Source: Pseudopyrenochaeta lycopersici (lineage: Eukaryota; Ascomycota; Dothideomycetes; Pleosporales; Pseudopyrenochaetaceae). From it: a stretch of DNA of 64,000 nucleotides. This document shows, piece by piece, positions 22,782 to 34,430 of the stretch. Under the pieces are notes generated by a model that made no database searches, was not told the DNA's origin, and was given only the letters and a program-made list of their open reading frames with translations. The stretch's first letter is position 1. Each line of letters starts with the position of its first letter. Both the position numbers and the translations under genes were made by a program. Location of the stretch: NCBI GenBank assembly GCA_003313425.1, contig NHZP01000043.1:186001-250000 (forward strand), in the 5' to 3' direction.

Positions 22782-23418
22782 GCCCCGATACCACAGTTGT
22801 TTGGGTCGGGGCTTGGCAAAGGTAAGCGGCTCGCCCGTGGAGTCGGCTAAGATCTGTTTAAAGTGGAGTGTTTAGAGTTTGCCGGGAACGGACCACTGGA
22901 ACCATCGGAACCATCGCGGCGGCACGGCTTGTTCGCGAATGCAAAACACGCGCGAAGCTAATGCACTGCTGCCAAGTCGAGTAGAAGTGCTGATTCCTTG
23001 CACCCTGTCGCTTCGCGAGTCATTAATCGAAGATGCCTGTGCGCGAAGCTAAGGGGGCTCGAGCTTAATATTAGAGCTCTCGGGGTCGGAGGTGCTTCTA
23101 TGCGAAAGCTAAGGAGTTCGGTCCCGAGCGTCACTTTGAAGTGCTCGGTGTCGGGGATCGCTAGGCGCGAAGCCAAGGATTTCACAACGTTATGGAGAAT
23201 ATGAAGTCAGTCTTCTTTAGCCGTGCGTGCTCGCTGATTGGCGTCATTGGGGATAGCAGTAACGTGCATAGCAAGCGAACGAGCCACTTGATTTTACACC
23301 AAAAAGTAGAATTTTTAACGTGAGCGGCAAGCGAAACGCCTACCCCACCAAGCTTTACAACTTTGCACGTTAATAAATCAATCCTACAAGAAGCTATTAC
23401 AGCATATAGTAGCTTAAA
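22782..23418. other. Spacer with imperfect ~63-bp repeats
   Basis: Between about 22945 and 23180 the motif GCGCGAAGCTAA recurs with variation at roughly 60-90 base spacing, in a partly tandem arrangement. No protein is recognisable. The segment 23340-23418 is probably the tail of the Fot1-like relic. Confidence 0.4.
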
Positions 23419-24583
23419 TTAGCACTCTACTTCTACTACATCATTCTTACACGTGCGCTTATTGTGTCCTGCCTCTCCACAGGTTTTACAGCGTCGGATA
23501 CCCCCTGTACTAGCACCTGTTTGAGCCCTCTCCGCACGCCTCTCCACCTCAAGTTGGGCCTCAACGTCCCTCTGAGCAATTAAGTCCTCTCCCTCCTTCT
23601 TTGATAGGGTCCCTCCCTGTTGTATCCGCTTCTTCTTACGCTTTTTCCGCTCAGAAGCACCTCTATTTGCCTGCTCAAGACTAGCTACTCTAGCTTCCAG
23701 CAACTTGTGTGAGTGTACCTTCAATGTTAACCCCTTTTTAACCTGTAGCATCATCTCAAGGATAGAATCAGGACAGGAACTTTTATGATCACGAATCCCT
23801 TCATAATTAGCGTTATTTGAGCCTCTATCTCCCAGGCGTTGCTGGGTGTTTTGGGGTGCCAGGGGGTGGGCCCTGGTAGAGGTGGTGTCGGCGTGGCGAG
23901 GCTTCACTTCAAGCTTTGATAGCACCATCTCTGGACTGTGTGGGACTAGGCCAGTTGCTTGGAAGCTAGATAGAATATTCTGCTGTGAGAAAGAGGTCTC
24001 GATTAGCTGCTTAAAAGAAGCTAGGAATGCTTTTTTGTCAACGTGGGTGATGTGACTGTCTGCCAAGACCTGGTCTCTCGCCGGTAGGCCTGCTTCAATG
24101 GTGCAAAGCGGCCCACATCAAGGCTGCAGGATATGGGATGAATGGGAAGGCATACAGAGGGTAATTATCTTGTTCTTCTCACATAGATCCTGGAAGGCAA
24201 GTGAATTAGGGCTCTCGTGGCCATCAGTTACTAGTAGCCGGTGACTGCCTATTGTCCGGGTCCCTGATATACTGGATAAAGTGCTATAGCCAGGCTAGAC
24301 TAAGTTCGTTATTAGTCCAGCCGTTCTTACTAAGGCCTATACGCTAGCCCTTAGAATTATTGGCTTTGAAGGTAATGAAGGGTGGGATTGTCCAGCCCGT
24401 AGCGTTGATACCAGCAATCAACGTCACCCACTCACGGTTGCCAGGTTGTTATCCCAGTGGTCGAGTACGTCTCTCAGACGCAGTTACCACCTTGACAGAC
24501 TCTCCTACGCCCATGGTAAAGCCAGTCTCGACAAAGTCATAGGTATCTTCATCTAGGATGCCGTACTCCGCTTTGATGTTCCA
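23419..24583 (-). pseudogene. Fot1-like DDE transposase, truncated
   Basis: Read from 24583, the text has DEDTYDFVETGFTMGV (first catalytic region, with V where the family has Asn-Phe-Asp), then GHESPNSLAFQDLCEK and HSSHILQPLDVGRFAPLKQ across stops. From 24066 the open C-terminal part ends in a zinc knuckle CKTCGEAGHNKRTC. The N-terminal DNA-binding half is missing. It is clearly a Fot1/pogo relic of a different subfamily from the intact element next to it. Confidence 0.85.
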
Positions 24584-26397
24584 TTAAATTTACGTAAACC
24601 CTTGTTTAATTTTATAATATAAAGCAGCTCCCCGCTTACAGTTGTCAGATGTAAGGCCCGATAGGGTGTTAGATGTCACGTGTGGATCGCCAAGTTGCGA
24701 GATCCTAGATGGTAGCACCCAACTCTCGGGTGAAACCACTTGGCAGAGGGGCACACAAAAGGCAGAAAACAGAGAACACACAATGAACCAATCACGCTCA
24801 TCATCAAAAATTCATCAAAGATCAAGCCAAATAGTCCTTGAATCGAGTAACACTTTGGGAAGTGGCTTGGATTGCTTTGACTTACAATATTCAACTAACT
24901 GTAAAGGGGCAATATCCTTCCCTGTTTTGATCTATACCAGCGAAAACATAAAAATGTTTCTGGGATACTGTATTCCTTAGTAGTAGAGAGACATGGGAAG
25001 TTCCACTACCTAGAGGAGGAAAAGTTATTCGCAACCATATGCTTACTCTGTCAAAATGCTACTACGACATATAGTCTCCCACACATATCATTAAGAAGAT
25101 ATGTGCTAGTATTCAGTTCTTTACTACCGCCCGCCCCCCTTTGTCAAGAGCGGGAAACTCTTCGCATGTATGGGCACTGTCCAAGGCGCCACGCCTCTGC
25201 CGCTTCAGAGAATGTAAGAGATTTGTTCTGAGACACGGCTTCCCTCAACGCTACAACCATTTGGACCACATGAACGTATTTAGTAGTACTGGGGATCTAC
25301 GAACAAGCCATCGTACACGCGAGCAGATAAAGCGCAAGACCGTTACTCCTCAGCGCAATGCTGTACACAAAGATGCCGCTAAGAGCTACCGAAGGGCTAT
25401 ACAGATTACCGCCAAGCACGAGCAAGAGTTTTCTAGTGAAGAGTAATCCTGAACATCCTAGTTGTATTTAGTCTCTGGTTGGTAGTTGCATCTATCGATA
25501 AGTCCGGCTGCGGCAAGTTGGCTTTAGGCGATCTAGTTGGTCTCTCGCCCGTTTACATGGAAACATACGATTAACTATATGCCTAGATTAAAGTAATTAA
25601 TAACGGGGTGGTTCCACTATTCTAAGATCTGTACATAGCTTAGCCGGCCTTGATATCGTACCCTTCCCAATGCCGATGCAGAAGGCCACACACAAACTAT
25701 TTGCTAATAACCTAACCCAAAGTCTGGACATCCAGAATCGCCGAACTCACTTTTGAATCCCATGCTTTCTCCACTCACGTCTGTTTACAGGGAGGCACTG
25801 TGTCTCTAGGAGCTCTCCGGTTGCGATTAGCAACAGCCTGGTTCCTGGTCGGGCATGCAGTGCTTTGGCGGTTAGCTGGCTTATGACTGTTCGGTCACTC
25901 GGTCCTACGATTATTATTCCACGTGTCGTACCATTACGCTCTTGTTTCAGGATTCTCATTTAATTTTTAACCGCTAAAGCAGGTTCTAAGTCCTTCTCTG
26001 GTCACCTTGTTTTGCGGACCTAATCTTCTTATGCTCCTCGCAGATCTCTCTGTCACGTCTTAACCAACAGTAAAATTGCAAGTCAATTTGCATTAACAAC
26101 GACAAGCAGTTTACTAATTTATAAAATTTCTTAACAACGAGTGACGCGACAAAGGTCTAATTGATATCCTTTATTGTGGTTGAGAACTCATACATCTCCA
26201 CGGAGCAATATAACTTATTGTTACACAGACATACAACATAACCTTAACGAAGATCTTGGAAAGCGGTGAGCTGTATAGATTTGAATAAAATAAAGTATTT
26301 GAATATGATAATAATTGCAATGGTGCTGCATTATCGCGAAATCGAAAAGGTAGCTAGAGGGCAATGATTGGTAGGACAAGGCATGAATCAATCAACA
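24584..26397. other. Long stretch without a supported gene
   Basis: An open frame at 25141-25446 reads CRFRECKRFVLRHGFPQRYN followed by HLDHM, vaguely like a fungal C2H2 zinc finger, but it lacks a partner exon and is short. Elsewhere frames are short and overlapping. Several AT-rich tracts occur at 25560-25600 and 26040-26330. Confidence 0.35.
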
Positions 26398-26856
26398 CTA
26401 CCACATATCCAGAGGGTTTGTACGGTTCGCGGGTCGTTCTTGGAACACATCCCAGTGCTCCTGGATGCAGGTCCCATTGAACCTCACAAAATCCACTGCA
26501 GCGAACGGTTGGTCTGCATCCACAATATCCATCCTGGTGAAAAGAAAGCCAATGTTTCCTTCCATACCCATATGTCTGATTGTGAAATTGACAGTTTCAG
26601 GTGAGATAATCATTGATAAGCCCGAAAGAGCGTTTGCGCGGCCGGAGAGAGCGTTCGGGTTGTGTTGAATGTAGTCAGCAGCCATGTGATCATTTACAGC
26701 ACTGGGAACATTCCGATCGATGTAGAGTTTCTGCACGAATTGTTTGTAGATGGCAAGTTTTTCTCGCTGAGACGCAGGGCGTGGAGGACAGTAGGAAGTA
26801 GTCGCTGCTGAGGAGGCGAAAGCACCTGAAAGTAAAGCTAAGGAGAGGAAATGCAT
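26398..26856 (-). CDS. Secreted SnoaL-like (NTF2-fold) protein
   Basis: A single exon encodes 152 residues from the ATG at 26856. The first 18 residues (MHFLSLALLSGAFASSAA) form a signal peptide; the longer frame upstream would bury it, so this start is preferred. The rest resembles SnoaL-like NTF2-fold proteins, with AADYIQHNP at the typical position and EHWDVFQERP near the end. The fold is used by cyclases, hydrolases and non-enzymatic proteins, so the reaction cannot be told. The protein is probably exported. No lesions are seen, and it sits alone between repeats. Confidence 0.85.
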   Translation of the reverse strand: MHFLSLALLSGAFASSAATTSYCPPRPASQREKLAIYKQFVQKLYIDRNVPSAVNDHMAADYIQHNPNALSGRANALSGLSMIISPETVNFTIRHMGMEGNIGFLFTRMDIVDADQPFAAVDFVRFNGTCIQEHWDVFQERPANRTNPLDMW

Positions 26857-26979
26857 GATGAATAAGTAACAGTTTGAAAGGAGCCTGAAGTTTAACGATA
26901 CATTCTTCTGAAAAATAGATACGCCTTTTATAATAACAGTCAATGTCCGGGTATTAGTCCATAGGCACCGTTTTCGTCC

Positions 26980-27201
26980 GCACATGGTAATGGCAGCCCT
27001 ACTTCGGGATCCCCGGGTCCACGAATACGACATCTTGGCCATTCAGGAGCCCTGGAGGAACCCGTTCCTAGCCACAACCCACCATCCAGCAAAAGACGTT
27101 TTCCATCTCTGCTGTCCAGCAGGAGATGAAGAAGGCCCAGCTAGAAATCCCAAATTCCTGCCCCTGTCCTGCATGCCAACCAGCAGGGGCACTGCTGCAC
27201 G
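26980..27201 (+). pseudogene. LINE (Tad-like) endonuclease N-terminal stub
   Basis: The plus strand reads LLRDPRVHEYDILAIQEPWR followed by NPFLATTHHPAKD, the apurinic-type endonuclease start of fungal LINE ORF2 proteins. After about 70 residues the match ends. No reverse transcriptase is present. Confidence 0.8.
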
Positions 27202-27690
27202 CTAATGACTGTATCTGCCGTTATTAGTTTCGCTTCCAAGCATTTACTAACTTCTTAGACTAAAAGGTTCTATAATTCTCTAGATATAGTATTTTTATCC
27301 TTAACTTGTAATAATTTTATTATATCTCAGGAATTACTTAATATATGCTTTTATAACTTAAGAAATAATCTATATATAAGCATAAGAAGCTATCTTTAAG
27401 TTTTTAGATTATTAAGTATTACTGATGTTGAGATCTAGGAGACGAATTTTTAAGATTTTTGGTGTATTTTGGGCTGCGGCGCTCGCTTGTCCGCGGCGCT
27501 CGCTTATGAGACACGTTACGATAGATATGATAGGCGTGATAAGTGCGATGGATTCGATAATGAACACGCATCAAAGCTAGTGTTATTGGACAGTAGAGCA
27601 ATCTAAGAGATTAAGTCAATCGGGTATACCATTCAACGCACCTGAAAATGCATCAACCAAGGCCTCAGCTGAATTGGCACCTAAACTTTG
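27202..27690. other. AT-rich non-coding stretch
   Basis: Positions 27225-27430 are strongly AT-rich with many TATA and TTAA words, as in RIP-degraded repeats. No coding potential is seen. Confidence 0.5.
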
Positions 27691-30224
27691 TCAATTCGCT
27701 TCACCTTGCCGTTTCCCTGCCTCAGCATCCACGTTTATACGCTCCGCATCTTTGGCCGTCTTGCTCATGTCCGCAATGTACTGGCTGCTGACCAGGTTCA
27801 CAGCGCTCTTTGTCCACTCGTCGCTAATATAGTATTCCAGCGTTTTCAGTACCTCAATAGGGACTCGGACGCCAAGTGTTTGACATTTTTGGGTGAGAAG
27901 CCGAAAGGGGGGTTGTGCATAATAGCTGTAGCTTGACAACTACTTAACGCACGGAGACAAGTCTGAATGCCTTTATATGGTTCACTCGTCTCAAGGGAGA
28001 TCGGGTCTGGGTAGTTGCGTGAAATCTCTTCTAAACTGCCGAAACTTACGACGCTAATAGGGTGTAGTATTAATGTGATCGCGTCCATCCAGCCGTGGCG
28101 TGTCTCTTGGAGAGCGAGAAGCCGCTGTATTTCCTTCATTGAGGCTGACGTAGAGGAGCGCGCGCGGTCACGGTACGGATCGATGCGATCGAGTGGGCTT
28201 TCAGCATCAAGTAATGGTTGGAACAGGTTGATGATGTTTACATTGTACATCATACTAGATTTGATTAGCTTTCAGTGCATCTAGTTGTAAATCCAGACGT
28301 ACGCGCAAAGTATGTTCTCTTTAGAGGGCACCCTGTCTGGGTCTATATCTGATGATCGTGATTCCCACCAAGCTATCAACCGCAAATAACAGGCCTCAAT
28401 CCGTTCTGGCTCTGCCGGAAGTTTCGTTTTAGGGTCATCGAGATCGCGACTTGTCTTGATGCAATCGAGAATGATAAGATGCTTTTCACATTCTGAACGA
28501 AAGAGGGCTTTGCAGACCAACGTTAGCTGACTCTTAAAACCATGGTGGCCATATTTACCTGCGGCCTTTGGGGTATCATGGTATGGAATAGCAACCGGCG
28601 GTGGCGTTTTGATAATGAGGGGGTTTGAGTAGACATATGCCATAGATCTAGCTCGTATCAGCTGCTGTTTGTCACTTTCACGTATAGCCTTGACGAACAA
28701 TTGAAAATTGAATAGTGTCCAGGCAGTAGTAGCTCGAACTTCATCCATTTTCTGCTGCTGCACAGATGTGTGATTATGACTAGCTTGTGGCCGTTGCGGC
28801 TGGAAAAGACCAAGGTCGCGGCCTATTCGACAACCTTCGAGGAGAAATGTGTGACCGACTTTATCCCGACCATGCTTCCCTAATACTAAATCTACCACGA
28901 AACGTCTGTTAGCGTAGATCTATAAGTGCTACGGAAATCATCATGCAGCCTTCTGTTGGGCACAACAAGAAGAGACCGTGACGGCTGAACGTGGGCAGCA
29001 AATCCGGCAAGAGCAATTGACTCACAGAGACAGATACTAGCCTGTATTTTCGTGAGACTGTCTTTCCCATCTTCTAGGTCCCATAGGCGTCGGGCTTCTT
29101 TATAAAAAACTGTCGTCATTGACGTTTCGGAAAATGGCTTCTGTCGATCTCTTACAGCCGAGAAGTGGGACTGCTGACGCATTAGCAGAAAGTAAACCAA
29201 GATTGACTATTGAAAAGTGTAGAGGAAAATTAGGGGCAGTGTGGACATACACAGGCGGAAGCAAGTAAGGCGTTGACAAGAAGTGTCGAGCAGAAGTCCG
29301 TACGCCCATTTGCCATATCATCAAGAAAGGCTTCTCGGTCCAAATAATGGTAATAGACATGTTCGCGCAAGTCCCATGCCGAAAAGAGAGCTACTAGGAA
29401 TCTGATGTCGGTGGTAACAGTTGTCCACTTGCCGAGGGAGGCCAGCCGTGGGTCCATTGTCGGATCATCTAGGTTTGCAACTGAGGGAGGGTACAAGATA
29501 GCGTCTGTTGGTGTAGGTTGACGGGGAAAGCTTTCGTTTTCTGAGCTGAAGTTGGTCAAAAAGAATCATGTAATGAGTCCAGACACACATACAGAGCTGA
29601 GACATCGGCGTCTGAGGCATATCTCCTCCTTTGACTACTCGGTTCCATTGGTCCCATCGAGAGGATGCCGGGGAATTGAAGATTATGGGAATCAAAGTTG
29701 CTCGTTGACTCCAAGCCCAGATGTAGTGGGGGAAGGGTCACGGACTGTCCGGGTTGGCGGTTATAGTTGGAGTGTGGTGTGTAAGGTTGTTTGGGCGGTA
29801 TCAAGTCTCCATGACGGACGAAGTCTGCCAACTCTTGAATGCGCTGAGACGGGGAGGTGTCTGGGGGATTTTCCCTGATACGCCTCAGGATCTCCATAGC
29901 CTCCTCTTCGGGACGTAATTGTAAGAAGTCGTAAAGTTGACGTAGATCCGAGAGCTCGCCTTGCATTTCCTCGTTCTTCCGCTTCATAACCTGTGACGGC
30001 TTCTCGTTCGGCCCTAGCTCATATACACAGCCCGTGTCCTTTTGCACACAGCACGTGCACACGGGACGGTTGCCATTGCATTTTGATTTCCTCTTCCTGC
30101 ACGCAACACATGCACCGAGCGTCACTGTCCGTTTAGGCTTCTGGGTCAGTAGTGGTCTGCTCTGCGGCTGGTGCGGCACCTCTTGGTCCATAGGGGCAGG
30201 CTGGAGAGGACGAAAGTTCGCCAT
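27691..30224 (-). CDS. Zn2Cys6 transcription factor, five exons; C-terminal frame uncertain
   Basis: Exons are 29593-30224, 29251-29545, 28933-29206, 28303-28891 and about 27691-28254, with GT-AG introns of 47, 44, 41 and 48 bases. The zinc cluster is at residues 39-66: CVACRKRKSKCNGNRPVC then CVQKDTGC. The fungal-specific regulator domain follows (SLGKWTTVTTDIRFLVALF, AWDLREHVYYHYLDREAFLDD shortened here, EGCRIGRDLGLFQ). In the last exon the frame ending at 27846 gives an unlike tail, while a frame shifted by one gives QPPFRLLTQKCQTLGVRVP to a stop at 27691. A single-base change near 27925 would join them. So the gene is probably a working or recently damaged regulator. Its targets are not visible. 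Confidence 0.75.
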
Positions 30225-32814
30225 GGCAACCTTTCACTTAATGGATAATGGTCGATTAGGGAATGAACATGCTAGATAGAACGGGCTCGACGGGACATGT
30301 GCGGAGTCCAAACGTTACGCGAGTCAAAGGCATTGATTCTACTCTTGGGATCTGGGACGAGACAGTGCAATGCCACAGCTGTTCGCTCGTGATGCGAGAG
30401 GACAGGATTTTCTGTTGGGAAGGCACACCGGCGGGAGGAAGGGACGAGGCATGATGAGTTTAGGCCTCCATTGCAGGGGTCTGCTGGCGAGAGCCAATTG
30501 ATCAAAAGCGGGAATACTCGCCGACGTAGATCGACCAATGTGCCGCGACAACGTCTCCAGCAAATAACGGGCTGGTGGGTGCATGTCTCTCCACCAACGT
30601 GTAACCAAAGAGAAAGGGTTTTACCTCCCAGCCGGGGGGTCCTGAAGATCCGAAGACCGTAGCGTCAATTAACCATAAGGCTGTGGGTAAAAAGGGACTA
30701 CTGATTCGCTACGGGGTTGGCTCCGATGGTACAGATTGGTAGCTAAAATCGAACGGTCAACGACATGACTAAATTGGGTTACTCTTTCCTATAGGCTGGA
30801 TTTCTAGGATAAATGTCTAAAGAACAATACTATCCTAAGCGCGACTTTGTATATTTACGAGGGAAGGAGTTAAGATGCCAAAAGAGTGGATGCGTCTCGG
30901 CACCGGAGTGTCTCGGCATGCAGTGAGTGATATTATTGCTATTGTAATTGATGGCCTGCAGCGAAGACAAAGCAATATCTTGCACCGCATCGTGAAGTTG
31001 CACAATGGCTGTCGCGCCGCTAATTACAGGTTGAAGCTGAGTGCTTTAGTTGACAACAACAGCTACGCAGCCGCCAAGGTTGAGGACTTAACCAGCGATG
31101 CGCCGAACGTGGGCAGAAAAGCACTAAGGCTCAAAACAGTCGCTGCTTGTTCTGGTTTTTGGCGTGGAACTATTTTGGTCACTGGGTCTCGCTATTGTTT
31201 TAGGGACCCTAGCTCAGCTCTGCCTGCTGTGGAACCATTTTTGGACTTCACCAAGTCGCGTACTACAAAGGCAAGTTCTATTTAGAGCTGACCTCACCTC
31301 GTTCTAATCCCTTTTCGCCTACGTCTTTCAAAAACACTGTCCCCGCAAGTACGAACCTACCTCATCATGTACAGTGTTGTGCTTCTCTCTGGTCACTGCC
31401 ATACTGCTAGTCAAGGATCACTAAGAGTGCCGCGTCTGGATCGGCCCAGTCTTCCTCCTTACCACGGTCCGATTTCGTGTACCGAGCAGACTTCCCAATT
31501 TCTTGACATTGTTCCACGAACCAGTCGCCAATGCTCCAAAGAGCCCTTAGGCAAGAGCCTTCATCAAATTCAATCGGTCCACAAGTGTGAAACATTTTGA
31601 TTTTGATTTGGTTCAGAATAGGAACCGACAAGAGTGTACTTAGTTGAAGATGTTCCACGCTCTCTTCCACAGATTTAGATGTGTATATGCCAAGTCGGTT
31701 CGTGTCAAGCTTTAGAAGCCGTTCGCAATCCAGGTTTAACGTAAACTTTCCATGTAATGAGCATGGCACACTGGTATTGGCCAAGCTGCGTTCGGACCCG
31801 TTTAGCAAGTTTTGGCCATTCGCAGGGCTGCGTTCACTGGCGATGCCGTCGCTATGTCTGCTTGGCATGTCGGATAATATGCTGCAAGATGCCAATCAGT
31901 AATGTTACGATTGAGAGTATATGGTAATTGCTCTTGAAGGCTAACCTACGTGCGTTCGTCCCCATCGACGAGGGTGCGAGTTGAAGCAAAAGCAAGAATG
32001 CAACTGATGTCAGACTGCTGGTCGGCTACAAGTGTCCTATGAGCGAGGGAAGATGGTGACGTCGTTGGGATCAGTTGATGCAGACCTTTTGAAGAGTCGA
32101 GTGTCTATAATATTAAAGTATCTCTCGTCATTCTGCGGCCCGTTTGACGTATGCGTGCTTGGTTAGGCATCCTATGTATCGAGAGACACCCTTCCTTCAT
32201 GCCTCGTCTACATCTTCTCGATCTTGTCGCCGCGACGCGCACGCTCGAATTCTCTTCATCGTGCCTCACCCACCATTAATAATTAGAGCAGGAATCATAC
32301 TCACTGAATCGAGCTGAACTCTCATACAGCGGAGGCAGCTGCCACCGATGACGGCGTTGTTACCTATACATATGCGAGTCCTGTTATGGACCTCGGCTAC
32401 CGGTTCATCTAGTGGCTCGGTAAAGAGTTCCGAACCGAGGCAACCACAAGCAGCACTGGGAGGAGTTCTTGGGCGACAGCGACAACACCTGGAAAGCGGC
32501 TAATTACCTGGACTCGTAGGCAAGCAGCTCGTTTGCCAGGACTCCTCCAACCAAGAAGCTGGGATATCGGTTGCGATGTGCTCAAGGAGTACGAGGACGT
32601 GGTGGGTCGGACGAGGGATCAACGGCGGGTCTGCGGAGCGGTAGGGCGGCGCGATGGTGTATCTTTAGAGCCATGTTCCGATTGGGCAGAGACAAAGGCC
32701 ATCACATATATCACGGAGTAGTTACTTTAGAAGTGTCACTTCGCTGAAACACTATTGCTCGGCTGTTAACACTTAGGATAGTGAGGAGAAGGTTCAGCAC
32801 AGCACTTTTACAGT
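30225..32814. other. Long stretch with only unrecognised frames
   Basis: The frame 30875-31285 (plus, 136 residues) and the frame 31407-31895 (minus, 162 residues, starting MASCSILSDMPSRHSD) are the longest, and neither resembles a family. The minus one overlaps no other gene and could be real. No repeats were seen. Around 32380-32700 G/C-rich text may be worn NLR sequence. Confidence 0.3.
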
Positions 32815-32980
32815 TTGAGATATCTTCTCGCAGGTGAGGACAGACAGGCGGCTACGAACGAGACGGTGTGGGGACCGGAGCACACGTCGACACTCGACAC
32901 TGTCAACAACTTGGGCGCCCTCTACGCGGGCTTGGGCAGGCTTGAGGAGGCGGAGAAGATGTATCAGCGAGCGTTCAGTT
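32815..32980 (+). pseudogene. TPR fragment of an NLR-type gene
   Basis: The plus strand reads GPEHTSTLDTVNNLGALYAG then RLEEAEKMYQRA, a typical tetratricopeptide unit of fungal NB-ARC/TPR proteins (kinesin light chain type). The sequence ends abruptly. It lies on the opposite strand to the NB-ARC fragment nearby. Confidence 0.75.
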
Positions 32981-33118
32981 GTCTGGGCTATGATGTCAGC
33001 CACTACTGCAGCACGAACGTGTTCCACCACTCAACTGGCAGCCCCACCAAATCAACGCCTTACTCTGTACAATTACTCCACGACAGCGAAATAATTTTAT
33101 AACTGATAAATGGATGAG

Positions 33119-33869
33119 CTAGTCTGCCTGCGTCCACACTGATTTCGTTTGTGTCCTTGAATATGACATTTGCTGCACGTTGGTAGTGCTCGCTGACGTA
33201 CCTTCCTCAAAAATTCCACCTCCGACTCCAGAGGTACGTTCGCTGCAACCAGCCCTGCGGTCATGCAGCAGCTCGTGCCGCTTCCTGTCTTCCGCTAGCT
33301 GGCCGCACCATCTGTGCAGCACTGAGTGCATTCAGTAGCTGCCCATGCCTTCTGTCGCCTCAGCGAGCGAGTAGCGACACAGTAGCCCTGTTGCCTCGAC
33401 AATCTCTAGCTCGTTTTCTGCGATCCTATGCAACCATGCCGGAATGTTCATCTCTTTTGCTAGGTTCAGTGCTCCCGCAATCAACCCGTACCACAGCTCT
33501 CCGCTGTCTAAGAAACCCCTCAGCTTCAGCAGCCACCTTCAGAAGCCACCTCGCCTCCTCGCTCTGCCTCTGCAGCTACTCGTACGACACGGTCCAGGTT
33601 GTCAGCACGCTTCGGTCGCCGTACCCCTCCAGTGAAAAGCGGTCTTGCTTCTTCATCAGACGCCCCCAAGTTTGGTTGTAGTGCTTTGTGTACGTCGACG
33701 CGGACACGTTTGTCTCACGCATATACGAGCCAGCTTGAGCGAGGGCGAGAGGCAGTCCGCTGAGGAGGTTGAGAACAGTGTTGGCGTCTGTCGAAGCATT
33801 GTCAGCGATGACGTCCACGACTTTACGCACATACTCTCTACCTACCTCAACCACCCTTCCGTGCGACAT
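33119..33869 (-). pseudogene. NB-ARC fragment of an NLR-type gene
   Basis: Read from 33869: LLSGLPLALAQAGSYMRET, then GYGDRSVLTTWTVSYEQLQR, the end of an NB-ARC ATPase and the start of its winged helix. Further on, across frame breaks, comes YSMHSVLHRWCGQL and LVAANVPLESEVEFLRK, the linker that normally precedes TPR repeats. Stops and frameshifts are many. Such proteins are sensors in fungal immunity-like responses. The kinase/P-loop start and the effector domain are absent. Confidence 0.75.
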
Positions 33870-33884
33870 TATAAGTCTATCTCA

Positions 33885-34060
33885 CTGGTCCCTACCTGCC
33901 AATTGTTTAATGTATCGAGCGACAACTTTGTGTAGGGATGTTGTTCGCCGAGGATTTGTTCGCGCAGCTGGAAGCATGCCTTCATGAGAGAGAGGGCCTC
34001 CTCGTCGAGGCTTTGCGACTTCAACGTGAAGGCGAGATTGGCCGAATCTCACTAGCCCTA
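33885..34060 (-). pseudogene. C-terminal TPR fragment of an NLR-type gene
   Basis: The minus strand reads NLAFTLKSQSLDEEALSLMK, then ACFQLREQILGEQHPYTKLS, the last TPR unit of such proteins. On this strand it comes before the NB-ARC fragment, the reverse of the normal domain order, so the locus is rearranged or holds the end of a second gene. Confidence 0.7.
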
Positions 34061-34430
34061 GTAGAGCCATATTAGTATTCTTTAAGAGCGTTATGCTTGT
34101 ATGAACGCCGATGCCGCTACACACTTGCGCAGCATGGACGTTCGGGAGTTGGCACCCACCATTAGCGCATTCCACATGAGCAAACATGTTCGGAGCCTCG
34201 GGAGTTGCGACGGGATGGAACACAACCTAGTTCAGGGCTGCGCCACAGCAAAGTAGCCTCGCAGCCTCTACACGAGGCTCAGCCTCACCACCTTCAGCAT
34301 CTTGAGCGGCCGCACTGTAGCCCGCGTAGAATACTCAGACTGTAAGGGATGTATAAATGTTTCTAAATGCCACTGATCGAAAGTTACTATCGAATCCAAC
34401 ATCTTAGCCTTTATAATATTCGAAAACATC

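Noticed and set aside
28015..28284. Plus-strand frames over the regulator gene
   Set aside because: They are shadows of the spliced minus-strand Zn2Cys6 gene.
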